A stretch of DNA of 64,000 bases from an uncultured Croceitalea sp. (GCA_947503285.1 CANNDD010000002.1:62001-126000), one strand, 5' to 3'. Shown: positions 43,488-53,104, counted from the stretch's first letter. Made by a program: numbers and translations. Notes: generated by a model from the sequence alone, not told the origin.

Positions 43488-44544
43488 ATATCCTTTACTT
43501 CTTTTGATAGCACCGTTTTGTGGTTTGTTCTTTTGTACTGCCCAAGACCCTGTTCTAGATTCCATACCTGCAGACAGCAGTATAACCGATACCATTGTAA
43601 TTCGGTGGGAACAGAAGAAGATAAAAAATATACGTCGGGGCGTAAGACTACAAAGTCCAAGGGTTTCGTTCGTCGGTACCAAGCCCTTATCTGAAAAACC
43701 AAAGAAGTTCATACCGACTTCTTTTTGGACCAAAGAAAATGAGTTCGGACTCAATATCAACGAAGTTGCCTTTGTAAATTGGAATGCTGGCGGCGACAAT
43801 TCCATCACGGCATTAGGCAATATGCGTTTTTCAAGAAAGTATAAATTCAGGTATATCAATTGGGATAGTGAGTTGCGTCTTCGATACGGCCTTAATGCAC
43901 AAGAAGGCAGAAAACTTCGAAAAACCGATGATTTCATCAGATTGGCCTCGACATTTGCGTATCGTCGAGATACCCTTTCCAATTGGTATTATTCCGTCAA
44001 GGGCAACTTCAACACCCAGTTTACAAATGGTTTCAAGTATCCGGATAGGGAAAGTCCGATTTCCAGGTTTTTGGCCCCGGGGTATTTGTTTCTAGGTGCG
44101 GGTACCTCTTACATACCCGAAGGGGGCAAATTCAATCTCTACACGTCCCCCTTCACACTTAAAGCGACTTTTGTGCTTGATGAAGCTTTATCACAGCAAG
44201 GGGCTTTTGGGGTAGATGAAGGGGAACATGTATTTATGGAGGTTGGTTTTTTAGTAACCAATACTTGGGAATACGAGGTGCTAAAAAATATAATCATGAG
44301 CCATCGGTTGAACCTCTATACCGATTATATCAGAAGTTTTGGTAATGTTGATATTGATTGGGAGTTGGATTTCGTGCTTCAAGTCAACAAAAACGTAAAT
44401 GCGAACATCGGCATACAGATCATTTACGACGATGATATTCTTTTTGATGAAGAAGTTGATGCCGACGGTACGGTATTAAATGCCGGGGAGCCCAGAATTC
44501 AATTCAAACAGCTTTTAGGCATTGGGTTTGGATATATATTCTAA
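43471..44544 (+). CDS. DUF3078-type outer-membrane beta-barrel protein
   Basis: A 357-residue protein if started at TTG 43471, which puts a signal peptide (PLLLLIAPFCGLFFCTAQ) at the N-terminus; the frame is open further upstream to 43393 but that part lies inside dxs. A long C-terminal region of beta strands with TxWEYEVLKNIIMSHRLNLYTDYI, NVDIDWELDFVLQVNKNVNANIG and a terminal LLGIGFGYIF fits the DUF3078 family of Bacteroidota outer-membrane proteins. The terminal Phe suits BAM-dependent insertion. The 17-base overlap with dxs suggests coupling. Confidence 0.75.
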   Translation: MRPYLKYPLLLLIAPFCGLFFCTAQDPVLDSIPADSSITDTIVIRWEQKKIKNIRRGVRLQSPRVSFVGTKPLSEKPKKFIPTSFWTKENEFGLNINEVAFVNWNAGGDNSITALGNMRFSRKYKFRYINWDSELRLRYGLNAQEGRKLRKTDDFIRLASTFAYRRDTLSNWYYSVKGNFNTQFTNGFKYPDRESPISRFLAPGYLFLGAGTSYIPEGGKFNLYTSPFTLKATFVLDEALSQQGAFGVDEGEHVFMEVGFLVTNTWEYEVLKNIIMSHRLNLYTDYIRSFGNVDIDWELDFVLQVNKNVNANIGIQIIYDDDILFDEEVDADGTVLNAGEPRIQFKQLLGIGFGYIF

Positions 44545-45899
44545 AGCTGTCTTCCCATTAATTTATTATGGATGTTCACAGCAGCACTATCAGAAAGACT
44601 GGCCACGAAACAGGAAGCGCTCAACAGCAGTTCATATGTGGTTTTCGAATGGTCTTGATATTGCGTCGGCAAAGTTTTTATCAAAAGGTTGTCGTAATTG
44701 GTGGCATCACCTTTTTTCTTACGTAATAAAGCCGTTGTATATATTTCAAGAATGTCGGCAATGATCTTATACCCGGCTAATTCTTTCTCAATGACCTCTT
44801 GAGACTGATAAATATTGGAAATACTGACATTAATAATATCGGCTATTTGTGCTTTATAATGGCTCTTGTCTAAAAGGGCGACATCAAAATCCCCTTGCAA
44901 AATGGCGGTTTCGTTTTCTTCGAAAATACGTATGGCATCATGAATCAACGTATTTATGGCCAAGGCCCTCAAATAACTTAGCCTATCGCTGGTATTTGTC
45001 ATTTGATTGTATTTTTTGGTATTGATGGTATCTTTTACGAGCTTGATAAAGTATTCCAAAGCATAATCTTCTGAGATGAACCCTAAGTTGATGCCGTCTT
45101 CAAAATCAATAATGGTATAACAAATATCATCAGCGGCCTCGACCAAGTAGGTAAGTGGATGTCTGTACCATGAGGCGGGTTCGTTACCGTCTTTCTTTTT
45201 CAAACCAAGCTCTTCGGCAATAGTGCCAAAGGTCCCTTTCTCCGATTGAAAGAATCCAAATTTCTTATCCGATATATGGTTTGTAGGTTTTTTGGGTAAT
45301 GATGCCTTAGGGTACTTCATAAAAGCCCCTAACGTGGCATAGCTTAAACGCAGCCCCCCTGGCACCCCGTTGCGGGATTCCGTCAACAGTTTAAAACCAT
45401 TTGCATTACCCTCAAAATCAATTAAATCTTGATACTCCTCGGCATTTAATTCTGCTTGGTAGCGTTTTCCCGCCCCAGATTGAAAAAAGGCCCCTATAGC
45501 CTTCTCGCCACTATGGCCAAATGGGGGATTTCCAATATCATGGGCCAAAGAAGCTGCTGCCACGATGGCGCCAAAATCATTGAAACGATAGCCCAATTGC
45601 TCTTTCAAATGAGGATGTTTTCGCAACAGGTTTCTTCCTGCTATCCTACCTAAGCTCCTACCTACCACGGAAACTTCCAAACTATGGGTAAGCCTGGTGT
45701 GCACAAATTCTTTTCTAGAACCAACATCAATCGGCATAGGTACTACTTGGGTCTTATCTTGCAAACTCCTAAAAGCTGAAGAAAATATGATACGATCATA
45801 ATCTACCTCAAAACCCAAGCGGGTCTCATCTTGCAGTCGTCGAACCCTCTTCTCGGTATCACCTTGGCGCCTTAGCGATAACAACCGTTCCCAATTCAT
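44541..45899 (-). CDS. dgt: Deoxyguanosinetriphosphate triphosphohydrolase (HD family)
   Basis: A 452-residue cytosolic HD-domain enzyme that hydrolyses dGTP (or other dNTPs) to nucleoside and triphosphate. The metal site shows H67/H72 in HTRLTHSLEVSVVG, H120-D121 in AHDIGNPPFGHSGEKAIG, and a later EAADDICYTIIDFEDG. ATG 45899 (MNWERLLSLRRQGD) is the family start; an in-frame longer frame to 45971 is unlikely. Its 3' end overlaps the DUF3078 gene by four bases in convergent orientation. Confidence 0.92.
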   Translation of the reverse strand: MNWERLLSLRRQGDTEKRVRRLQDETRLGFEVDYDRIIFSSAFRSLQDKTQVVPMPIDVGSRKEFVHTRLTHSLEVSVVGRSLGRIAGRNLLRKHPHLKEQLGYRFNDFGAIVAAASLAHDIGNPPFGHSGEKAIGAFFQSGAGKRYQAELNAEEYQDLIDFEGNANGFKLLTESRNGVPGGLRLSYATLGAFMKYPKASLPKKPTNHISDKKFGFFQSEKGTFGTIAEELGLKKKDGNEPASWYRHPLTYLVEAADDICYTIIDFEDGINLGFISEDYALEYFIKLVKDTINTKKYNQMTNTSDRLSYLRALAINTLIHDAIRIFEENETAILQGDFDVALLDKSHYKAQIADIINVSISNIYQSQEVIEKELAGYKIIADILEIYTTALLRKKKGDATNYDNLLIKTLPTQYQDHSKTTYELLLSASCFVASLSDSAAVNIHNKLMGRQL

Positions 45900-46042
45900 T
45901 ACATCATAATTTAGAAAATGTTCAAGCGGTAAAGCTATGCTTTTTCTTAGGTACCACCGTGATTTGACCACTGAATTTGGTAACGTTTAATTAACCTGTA
46001 AGCGGAATTATAATGGCATTTTTGCTTATTTTCAACCGTTAT

Positions 46043-48319
46043 ATGGGAGAACAGATTTATATTATTATGGTAATTGCATTGGCCGTATTGGCAATTACCG
46101 ACTTGGTAGTAGGTGTCAGCAATGACGCTGTAAACTTCTTAAACTCCGCCATAGGGTCAAAGGCCATCTCATTTCGTACCATCATGATCGTCGCCAGTCT
46201 GGGTATCGCTTTCGGGGCAATTTCTTCTAGCGGAATGATGGAGGTGGCCCGAAAAGGTATTTTTAATCCCACCGAATTTGTCTTTGCCGAAATCATGGTC
46301 ATTTTCATGGCCGTCATGATAACCGATATTTTATTACTCGATTTTTTCAATACTTTGGGTATGCCTACCTCTACGACGGTATCCATCGTTTTTGAACTTT
46401 TAGGGGCGGCGGTGGCTATATCATTGGTGAAAATAATTGGTGTAGAAGGTACCCTCTCTGATTTAGGAAATTATATCAATACCGAAAAAGCTACCGAAAT
46501 TATAATCGGTATTTTGCTTTCGGTATTCATTGCATTTACCATAGGTGCGATTGTACAATTTATTTCCAGGGTGTTGATTTCGTTTGACTTCAAGAAAAAA
46601 CCCAAGTGGATCGAGGCTATTTTTGGCGGACTTGCCATTACCGCCATTATCTATTTTATTTTGGTGAAAGGCCTTAAGAGTGCCGATCTTTTCAGCCCGG
46701 CCGTAACGGATTTCATCAGTAACTCTGCCGAACTCTTCCTTTTAGGAAATCTCATTTTCTGGATCTTCATGTCATGGGCATTCGCGGTATTTTTCAAATG
46801 GAGTATTTACCGGGTCATCATAGTACTGGGTACTTTCGCCTTGGCAATGGCTTTTGCGGGTAATGATTTGGTGAACTTTATTGGGGTACCGATTGCGGCT
46901 TTGCAGTCTTTTCAAGATTGGCAAGAATCGGGTATTGCGGCCGCTAACTTTAATATGAGGGGGTTGACCACTGCAGTGCGTACCCCGACTACTTTATTAC
47001 TGCTATCAGGTGGTATCATGGTCGTAACGCTATGGTTTTCATCAAAAGCCAAGAGTGTCGTAAAGACAAGTGTCGATTTGGCGAGGCAAGACGAAGGGGA
47101 AGAACGTTTTCAACCCAACTTTTTATCAAGGCAAGTGGTGAAGCTCAGCATAGGCGCGTTTGAAAGCTTTTCTAAAATCGTTCCTCCGTCGTTAAAGGGT
47201 AAAATCGACAGGCAATTTGAAGTACCCTACAACTATGTCCCCAAAAGCAAAGTACAGGATATGCCTGCTTTTGACATGGTCAGGGCAGCCGTAAATCTAA
47301 TGGTAGCCAGTGTTTTGATATCGATAGCCACCTCAATGAAATTACCCCTTTCAACAACTTATGTGACCTTTATGGTTGCCATGGGCACTTCGCTTGCAGA
47401 TCGAGCTTGGGGTGCTGAAAGTGCCGTATATCGGGTTGCAGGGGTCTTGAATGTAATAGGTGGATGGTTCTTTACCGCATTCAGCGCATTTACCGCGGCA
47501 GCTATCATAGCCTACATCTTACATCTTGGGGGTTTTGTGGCCCTAGTCGTTCTTTTGATAATAGCAGCGAGTCTACTATTGCGAAATTATATGGCCCACA
47601 ACAAAAAAACCAAGGAAATAAAAGCCGAAGACAGTTTGAGAAGGGCCGAAAGTAGCTCGATTCAAGGTGTAATAGAAGAGAGTGCCGATAATATCGCGAA
47701 TATGATCAGGCGTAGTAACAAAATTTACACTGGCGCGATAAACGGCTTGGCCAAACATGACCTTGAAGCATTGAAGAAAAATACCAAAGGGGTTTCTAAA
47801 ATGTCAAAAGAAATCGAGGGCCTTCAGAATAACATCTTCTATTTTATTAAAAATTTAGATGATTCAAGCGTAGGTGGGGCAAGTGATTTTTATATAAAAC
47901 TCTTAGGGTATTTACAAGATCTGGTGCAATCTCAAGAATTCATTTCAAAGATTGGCCTTACGCATGTGAACAATAACCATAGAAAGCTTAAATACAACCA
48001 AATAAAAGAACTGAAAGACCTAGACCAAAACCTTGAAGCGTTGTTCAATAAAACCATGGATGTCTTCCATAATCGTTCTTTTGAACATATCGGTACAATT
48101 TTGGCAACCCAAAACACCTATTTTGAATTGGTCGATGAAAAAATCAAAAAACAGGTCGCCCGAACAAGAACAGAAGAATCAAGTCCGAAAAACACTACCT
48201 TGTATTTTTCCATCTTAACAGAAAGCAAGGATATTATAAAGGTGCTTATGAATGTACTGGAACTGTATTATACCGAACACGATAGTTCGGTCGCACCAGC
48301 AAAAATCAGCAAAAGCTAG
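46043..48319 (+). CDS. PiT-family inorganic phosphate transporter with PhoU-like C-terminal domain
   Basis: The ATG at 46043 gives 758 residues. Two inverted PHO4 repeats carry VGVSNDAVNFLNSAIGSKA (near the N-terminus) and AFAGNDLVNFIGVPIAALQS (about 270-290), together with SSSGMMEVARKGIF and MKLPLSTTYVTFMVAMGTSLADRAWG. After about twelve helices a soluble helical tail (about residues 535-758) resembles a PhoU/DUF47 four-helix domain, normally a separate gene. It would couple phosphate import to Na+ or H+. The LolA-type gene follows after 6 bases. Confidence 0.9.
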   Translation: MGEQIYIIMVIALAVLAITDLVVGVSNDAVNFLNSAIGSKAISFRTIMIVASLGIAFGAISSSGMMEVARKGIFNPTEFVFAEIMVIFMAVMITDILLLDFFNTLGMPTSTTVSIVFELLGAAVAISLVKIIGVEGTLSDLGNYINTEKATEIIIGILLSVFIAFTIGAIVQFISRVLISFDFKKKPKWIEAIFGGLAITAIIYFILVKGLKSADLFSPAVTDFISNSAELFLLGNLIFWIFMSWAFAVFFKWSIYRVIIVLGTFALAMAFAGNDLVNFIGVPIAALQSFQDWQESGIAAANFNMRGLTTAVRTPTTLLLLSGGIMVVTLWFSSKAKSVVKTSVDLARQDEGEERFQPNFLSRQVVKLSIGAFESFSKIVPPSLKGKIDRQFEVPYNYVPKSKVQDMPAFDMVRAAVNLMVASVLISIATSMKLPLSTTYVTFMVAMGTSLADRAWGAESAVYRVAGVLNVIGGWFFTAFSAFTAAAIIAYILHLGGFVALVVLLIIAASLLLRNYMAHNKKTKEIKAEDSLRRAESSSIQGVIEESADNIANMIRRSNKIYTGAINGLAKHDLEALKKNTKGVSKMSKEIEGLQNNIFYFIKNLDDSSVGGASDFYIKLLGYLQDLVQSQEFISKIGLTHVNNNHRKLKYNQIKELKDLDQNLEALFNKTMDVFHNRSFEHIGTILATQNTYFELVDEKIKKQVARTRTEESSPKNTTLYFSILTESKDIIKVLMNVLELYYTEHDSSVAPAKISKS

Positions 48320-48325
48320 ATCTTA

Positions 48326-49036
48326 ATGAAGACCTCTTTACCGTGTATCGTGTTTCTTTTACTTACCTCGGTAGCTAACAGCCAATCGATTTCAGGTTCT
48401 GAGTTACTTGAAAAAGCCATTGATTTTCATGACCCGAACGAGAAATGGAGTACGTTCAGCAGTGCTTTTAAAGTTACGATGCAAACACCCAACTCGTCAG
48501 AACGACTTAGTATCATCAGGTTGGACATACCCCGACAGTCATTTGTTCTTGAGGTCTCAAAAGATGACGATTCTTATGCATTCATAGTAGAAGGGGACTC
48601 TTGCAAAGTATCACTTAACGGAAAAACAGAACTGACCGAAGACCAGAAAGCGAAACATAGATTGAACGAAGAAAGAGGGTTTATGTATCGAGATTATTAT
48701 ACGTACCTCTATGGGTTGCCAATGAAGCTGAAAGATGCAGGCACTTTAATAGACCCTATAGTGAAAACAAGGGAATTCAAGGGAAAAGCGTATTTGGTAC
48801 TTCAAGTGGACTATGATTCAAAAGTTGGTAAAGATAGATGGTACTTCTACTTTGATCCACAAACCTACGCCATGGAGGTTTATCAATTTTACCATGATGA
48901 ATCTAAAAATGATGGCGAGTATATTCTTTTGAGTGGCCTTGAGGAAATTGGTGGGATCAAAATGCCAAAAACAAGGGCTTGGTACTATAATAAAGATGAC
49001 AACTTCTTGGGTACTGATATTTTGACCCCAAACTAA
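48326..49036 (+). CDS. Exported LolA/DUF6503-like lipoprotein-sorting-type protein
   Basis: A 236-residue protein with a signal peptide (about 1-19, ANSQ) and an open beta fold: SGSELLEKAIDFHDPNEKWSTFSSAFKVTM, then SERLSIIRLDIPRQSFVLE, DRWYFYFDPQTYAMEVYQFYH and the closing EEIGGIKMPKTRAWYY. The pattern resembles periplasmic LolA/LolB-like DUF6503 proteins of Bacteroidota. It follows the phosphate transporter by 6 bases and overlaps the convergent gene by four. Function unproven. Confidence 0.68.
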   Translation: MKTSLPCIVFLLLTSVANSQSISGSELLEKAIDFHDPNEKWSTFSSAFKVTMQTPNSSERLSIIRLDIPRQSFVLEVSKDDDSYAFIVEGDSCKVSLNGKTELTEDQKAKHRLNEERGFMYRDYYTYLYGLPMKLKDAGTLIDPIVKTREFKGKAYLVLQVDYDSKVGKDRWYFYFDPQTYAMEVYQFYHDESKNDGEYILLSGLEEIGGIKMPKTRAWYYNKDDNFLGTDILTPN

Positions 49037-50499
49037 GTAGATAAGGAAACCAACTCGAGGGTTACCTCATACAGTTTTCTTTTTTCCATTTTCGCTTTTA
49101 ACCATGCAAAGAAGCTCATTACGAAAATATCTTCTTGTTCCCTACCGATCCAATCAAAAGAGTGCTCGACCTTTTCCATAAAAACTTCTGAGGTTACCGC
49201 CATCGGCCTATCATAGTATTCTTTTACCAAACCCATGAAAATAAGTACCCGTTGTTCACCAACATCTTTTAGTAATTTACCGAATCGCCTTGAAAATCGT
49301 TGCATACGATTTAATACCAAATCGAGTTTGTCCAATTCTATCAGTAGTAAGATCTCAATACTGTTCTTTTTCAGTACCCAAGGCCAATCCATTTTTTTGA
49401 GGTACCAGTCATCAGTATGCTTTAAGGTGTTCAACAACCGATAAGCCTTTTGGTATTCTTCGTTTAAGAAGAAACACATGACCAACAATAGCTTGTTGTT
49501 CAAAGAGGTATCCGTCGTATTCGATAATAAGGCAATGGCCTTTTGAATATTTCCCGTATAGGCCTCATTCAGGGCCTTTAGCCGTGTTATTTTTCCACCA
49601 AATACGTCCTGAAGGTGTTTTTTACTATCGCCCAAGACCTGCTCGATGTAGCCAACCTGTACTTTTGAGGTCTCAAAGGCCTTGTTCCGAAAATCGGTTG
49701 CCGCCATGAGGTAGGCAATGTTCAAGTAATAATACATATACTTTTCGGTCACTTCACCCTTTTGTTTGACCTTGGCGAACAGTGTTCGCATAAAAGGTGA
49801 AACCGTGTAAAAGTCCCGTTGCAACTTCGCTGAAGTGGCAGTGATCTCCATGAGTTGATAGAGCGACTTATAGGTCAACCCTTCGGTGATTTCCAATTGA
49901 AATTCAGAAAATGCGTCAGAAATAATGGCACTTACCGAAGCAGTAGGGTTTTGTCTGAGTTCCAATTTGATCTTGGCATATACCATGTTCAATTGCATAT
50001 CTTGAACCAAAAGCTGATGATTACGTTCAGAAGCCGCAATCAGTTTTGTTAAAACCCATTCTTGATTTAAATGGGCATACTGTATCTTGGTGTGATGTAT
50101 CTCATTTAAAATAGCGTAGTTATCGGTCTCTAAAGCTTTCGCCTCTGCTTTTCGTATTGTTTTAAATGCGATACGATACAATTTTTGTTCAAAAAATATA
50201 CGGCTTGCCAATAAGAATTTCATGGCTTCCAATTCTAAGGAAGTTTCATCTGCAAAGCTATTGCTGGCCACAAAATCAACCAAGGTATCCATAAGTCGTT
50301 TGCTAAGGGCATGAAGGGCGCCTTTTGCGGGTTTTCCGTAAAGCGCGATGTCCAAGTCCTTGGTCTGACCACTTCCTAAAAGACGTAGTAATTCTAAGTT
50401 CTTAGTATCTCCACGACGGTTTCTTTTTCTTAAAAATGACGCAAATTCTTTTTTTTCAGTAACCGAAAACACCTTATATACATCATTGAAATCACTCAT
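49033..50499 (-). CDS. Hypothetical helical (TPR-like) protein
   Basis: A 488-residue, all-helical cytosolic protein without signal peptide or membrane helix. The N-terminus (MSDFNDVYKVFSVTEKKEFASFLRKRNRRGDTKNLELL) and the repetitive helical body (FEQKLYRIAFKTIRKAEAKALETDNYAILNEIHHTKIQYA and later NEEYQKAYRLLNTLKH) suggest tetratricopeptide-like repeats. I do not recognise a family function. It is divergent from the YiaA-type gene across the nested inverted repeat at 50536-50599, which may control it. Confidence 0.75.
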   Translation of the reverse strand: MSDFNDVYKVFSVTEKKEFASFLRKRNRRGDTKNLELLRLLGSGQTKDLDIALYGKPAKGALHALSKRLMDTLVDFVASNSFADETSLELEAMKFLLASRIFFEQKLYRIAFKTIRKAEAKALETDNYAILNEIHHTKIQYAHLNQEWVLTKLIAASERNHQLLVQDMQLNMVYAKIKLELRQNPTASVSAIISDAFSEFQLEITEGLTYKSLYQLMEITATSAKLQRDFYTVSPFMRTLFAKVKQKGEVTEKYMYYYLNIAYLMAATDFRNKAFETSKVQVGYIEQVLGDSKKHLQDVFGGKITRLKALNEAYTGNIQKAIALLSNTTDTSLNNKLLLVMCFFLNEEYQKAYRLLNTLKHTDDWYLKKMDWPWVLKKNSIEILLLIELDKLDLVLNRMQRFSRRFGKLLKDVGEQRVLIFMGLVKEYYDRPMAVTSEVFMEKVEHSFDWIGREQEDIFVMSFFAWLKAKMEKRKLYEVTLELVSLST

Positions 50500-50535
50500 T
50501 TAATCATCATTATTTTTGAATATATACAATTGTTT

Positions 50536-50599
50536 ATCAACACTTTAATACTATAAATATAGTATTAAATCATAATATTTCAATAAATATTGTGTTGAT
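50536..50599. other. Nested inverted repeat able to form a three-way junction
   Basis: Three stems are contiguous. The outer stem is ATCAACAC (50536-50543) with GTGTTGAT (50592-50599). Inside it, hairpin 1 has perfect 12-bp arms (TTTAATACTATA, 50544-50555; TATAGTATTAAA, 50558-50569), and hairpin 2 has 7-bp arms (AATATTT, 50574-50580; AAATATT, 50585-50591). Hairpin 1 and the outer left arm abut, as do hairpin 2 and the outer right arm; only TCAT separates the hairpins. Located in the 154-base gap between divergent genes. Confidence 0.7.
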
Positions 50600-50653
50600 T
50601 TGACCTTGCGATACGCTGCATATTTGCCCCATAATTCAATTAAAAAAGTAATT

Positions 50654-51130
50654 ATGGACAATCAATCATTTTCAGAAAAGGAAAAGCCGATCTTTCAAAA
50701 AAAAGAGCGTAAAGAAAAGTTTGATCTACGACCAACATCCGCTTTTATTTCAGCCTCTTGGTCCGCTTTATTTATCGGAATGGTGTCATATTGTATCGGC
50801 CTTTGGAACGCCAATATGTGGCTTAACGAAAAAGGATATTATTTTACATTACTGCTTTTCGGGCTATTTTCTGTGGTCTCTGTACAAAAAAGTGTGCGTG
50901 ACCGTCAAGAGGGGCTGCCCGTAACCGATGCCTATTACGGCATTAGCTGGTTCACGACCATAGCCTCGATCCTATTGTTGGTCATTGGCCTTTGGAACGC
51001 CGATATGGAGTTAAGCGAAAAAGGCTTTTACGGAATGTCTTATTTATTAAGCTTATTTGCCGCAGTAGCCGTACAAAAGAATACTAGGGACATCAAGTTT
51101 TTAGAAACTAAGGAAAGTGAACTCCAATAA
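50654..51130 (+). CDS. YiaA-type inner-membrane protein (duplicated two-helix domain)
   Basis: ATG 50654 gives 158 residues with four membrane helices in two similar halves: LFIGMVSYCIGLWNANMWLNEKGYYFT and LLLVIGLWNADMELSEKGFYGMSYL, each with IGLWNA followed by LxEKGY/F, and each closed by VQKxxRD. This is the YiaA/YiaB two-helix domain. Function is not known. A strong terminator follows. Upstream lies the nested inverted repeat; a near-consensus -7 box, CATATTTG (50619-50626), would give a 5' leader of about 24 bases. Confidence 0.82.
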   Translation: MDNQSFSEKEKPIFQKKERKEKFDLRPTSAFISASWSALFIGMVSYCIGLWNANMWLNEKGYYFTLLLFGLFSVVSVQKSVRDRQEGLPVTDAYYGISWFTTIASILLLVIGLWNADMELSEKGFYGMSYLLSLFAAVAVQKNTRDIKFLETKESELQ

Positions 51131-51140
51131 TTGTGGTAAA

Positions 51141-51172
51141 CCTTGCCCTCTATGAGGGCAAGGCACTTTTTA
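51141..51172 (+). terminator. Rho-independent terminator
   Basis: A 10-bp stem (CCTTGCCCTC, 51141-51150, with GAGGGCAAGG, 51154-51163), 3-base loop and a T-tract. It closes the YiaA-type gene. Confidence 0.88.
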
Positions 51173-51237
51173 TTGAACCACCATTATAACATACCATACC
51201 ATAGACCGCAATGTAGGTACTCATTTAAAACGACCCA

Positions 51238-52536
51238 ATGAACCCAAAATTAGAAAGAGCGCTCCCTGAACTTATCGAAGCTCAGGTAATCACCTCAGAT
51301 ACCGCGCAAAAAATCACGGCGTACTATCTCGCCAAAGAAGAAGCCAAGCCAAATCGCCTGTTTACCATTTTCGGGGTTTTGGGAGCACTCTTAAGTGGCC
51401 TAGGAATCATTCTTATCATCGCACACAATTGGGACGGAATGCCCAGGAACCTGAAAACGGTTTTTGCCTTCTTCCCTTTGATCATTGGGCAAATTGCCAG
51501 TACTTATAGTTTTCTAAAAAAGAAAGGCACGGCTTGGATAGAGTCTTCAGCAACCTTTTTGGTGTTAGCTGTCGGAGCGACCATCTCATTGACAAGTCAG
51601 ATATACAATATTCCAGGCGACTTCAGCGAATTTCTTTTGATATGGATTGCGATGACCGCACCACTTATTTACTTGCTTCGTTCAAATAGTACCGTTATGG
51701 TTCACCTTATGCTAATTACCTGGTATGCCTGTGACCTTGGTTATACCTATAGGGGCGCTATGCCTTGGTGGTACCTTTTACTATTTGCCTGGTTGATTCC
51801 GTATTATATCAGGTTACAAAAACAGGAAACAAAAAGCAATATTGCCGGTATACTCAACTGGCTTTTGCCCTTAAGCCCCATTATTGTCTTAGGCACTTTT
51901 ACAACTGGGGGCAACTTATCTTTCTTGATGTATCTCGGTTTATTCGGACTGCTATACAACCTAGGTGAACTTCCGCTATTCAAGAATCAAAAGCTACGAA
52001 GAAATGGATATACCGTTTTAGGCTCATTGGGCACTAGCTTCATGCTAATGCTATTGACCTTTGAATGGTTTTGGATAGATGCCATTCAAGATTCTTATAC
52101 ATCAGTAGAAGTCATTATTACAAGTGTCCCTTTTTTGATGGCGCTAATAGTCTTGGTATACTTACACCTGAAAAAACATACAAAAGGCTTCAATCTCTTT
52201 CAATATGCGTTTATAATCGTAGGTGCACTATACTCCACTCATTATTTTGGTTACGTACACAGTGTCGTTTTAACCAATATCTTGGTCGCAACACTAGGAT
52301 TATTTGCAATTAGAATCGGTATTCACAAATCAAGTTATACCATTTTGAATTATGGCTTACTTATTATCACGGTGCTTATCGCATGTCGATTTTTTGATTC
52401 CAATTTAGATTTTATATTCCGTGGTATAGTATTTATTTTGGTAGGTCTTGGTTTCTTTTTCACCAATTACCTACTGCTCAAAAAGCAACGCGGCACTGCT
52501 TTGCAAGACAACCCAAAAACAGAAGACCATGCGTAA
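51238..52536 (+). CDS. DUF2157-domain membrane protein
   Basis: A 432-residue inner-membrane protein. The N-terminus (LERALPELIEAQVITSDTAQKITAYYLAK) is the soluble DUF2157 start, followed by about twelve hydrophobic helices, the first with FGVLGALLSGLGIILIIAHNWDGMP. Function is unknown. Its 3' end overlaps the next gene by 8 bases; this DUF2157-GDYXXLXY partnership occurs in other bacteria and implies a joint role at the membrane. Confidence 0.82.
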   Translation: MNPKLERALPELIEAQVITSDTAQKITAYYLAKEEAKPNRLFTIFGVLGALLSGLGIILIIAHNWDGMPRNLKTVFAFFPLIIGQIASTYSFLKKKGTAWIESSATFLVLAVGATISLTSQIYNIPGDFSEFLLIWIAMTAPLIYLLRSNSTVMVHLMLITWYACDLGYTYRGAMPWWYLLLFAWLIPYYIRLQKQETKSNIAGILNWLLPLSPIIVLGTFTTGGNLSFLMYLGLFGLLYNLGELPLFKNQKLRRNGYTVLGSLGTSFMLMLLTFEWFWIDAIQDSYTSVEVIITSVPFLMALIVLVYLHLKKHTKGFNLFQYAFIIVGALYSTHYFGYVHSVVLTNILVATLGLFAIRIGIHKSSYTILNYGLLIITVLIACRFFDSNLDFIFRGIVFILVGLGFFFTNYLLLKKQRGTALQDNPKTEDHA

Positions 52537-53089
52537 ACTACTTACAATAGCGCTATTTATAATATTTGCGGCACAACTATTGGTGCCGGCACAAATGATT
52601 CACCAACAAGAAAATATCCTAATTAAGGGCACTTCTTATAAGTTCAAGACACGACCGATCGATCCGACAGATCCATTTCGTGGAAAATATATCACATTGA
52701 ACTATGAACTGAACTCATTTCAAACCGATGAGGACTGGAGTAACTACTCAGGCAATGTTTTTGTGTATCTTACTACCGACGCAGAGGGGTTTGCAATGGT
52801 GAAAAGGGTAAGTAAAACCCCCTTGGATTTTGATGAAGACTATATCATCGCAAAAAGTAATTATAACTATGGTAAGACCGTGCAGTTCAATTTGCCTTTC
52901 AACCGTTTTTACATGAACGAATACAAAGCATATGACGCCGAAATTTCGGTTCGCACGGCACAAAGGGATACTACTAAAATCTGCTACGGGCTTGTGTATG
53001 TTAAAGATGGAACTGCGGTTTTAGATAATGTCTTCATCGATGATATTCCCATCCAAAAATTTGTGAACGAGTTTCAAGACCTTAATTGA
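52529..53089 (+). CDS. GDYXXLXY-domain protein
   Basis: The ATG at 52529 yields 186 residues with one N-terminal hydrophobic segment (about 5-22) and an extracytoplasmic beta domain bearing PTDPFRGKYITLNYE, matching the GDYXXLXY-type signature with Lys for Asp, and NRFYMNEYKAYDAEISVR. It is translationally coupled to the DUF2157 gene. No enzymatic motif is visible. Confidence 0.75.
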   Translation: MRKLLTIALFIIFAAQLLVPAQMIHQQENILIKGTSYKFKTRPIDPTDPFRGKYITLNYELNSFQTDEDWSNYSGNVFVYLTTDAEGFAMVKRVSKTPLDFDEDYIIAKSNYNYGKTVQFNLPFNRFYMNEYKAYDAEISVRTAQRDTTKICYGLVYVKDGTAVLDNVFIDDIPIQKFVNEFQDLN

Positions 53090-53104
53090 TCGTAAACCAT
53101 TTGC

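Noticed and set aside
43479-43982. Minus-strand frame of 167 codons inside the DUF3078 gene
   Set aside because: Composition is that of an antisense frame and it lies across a coding region with clear signal peptide and barrel.
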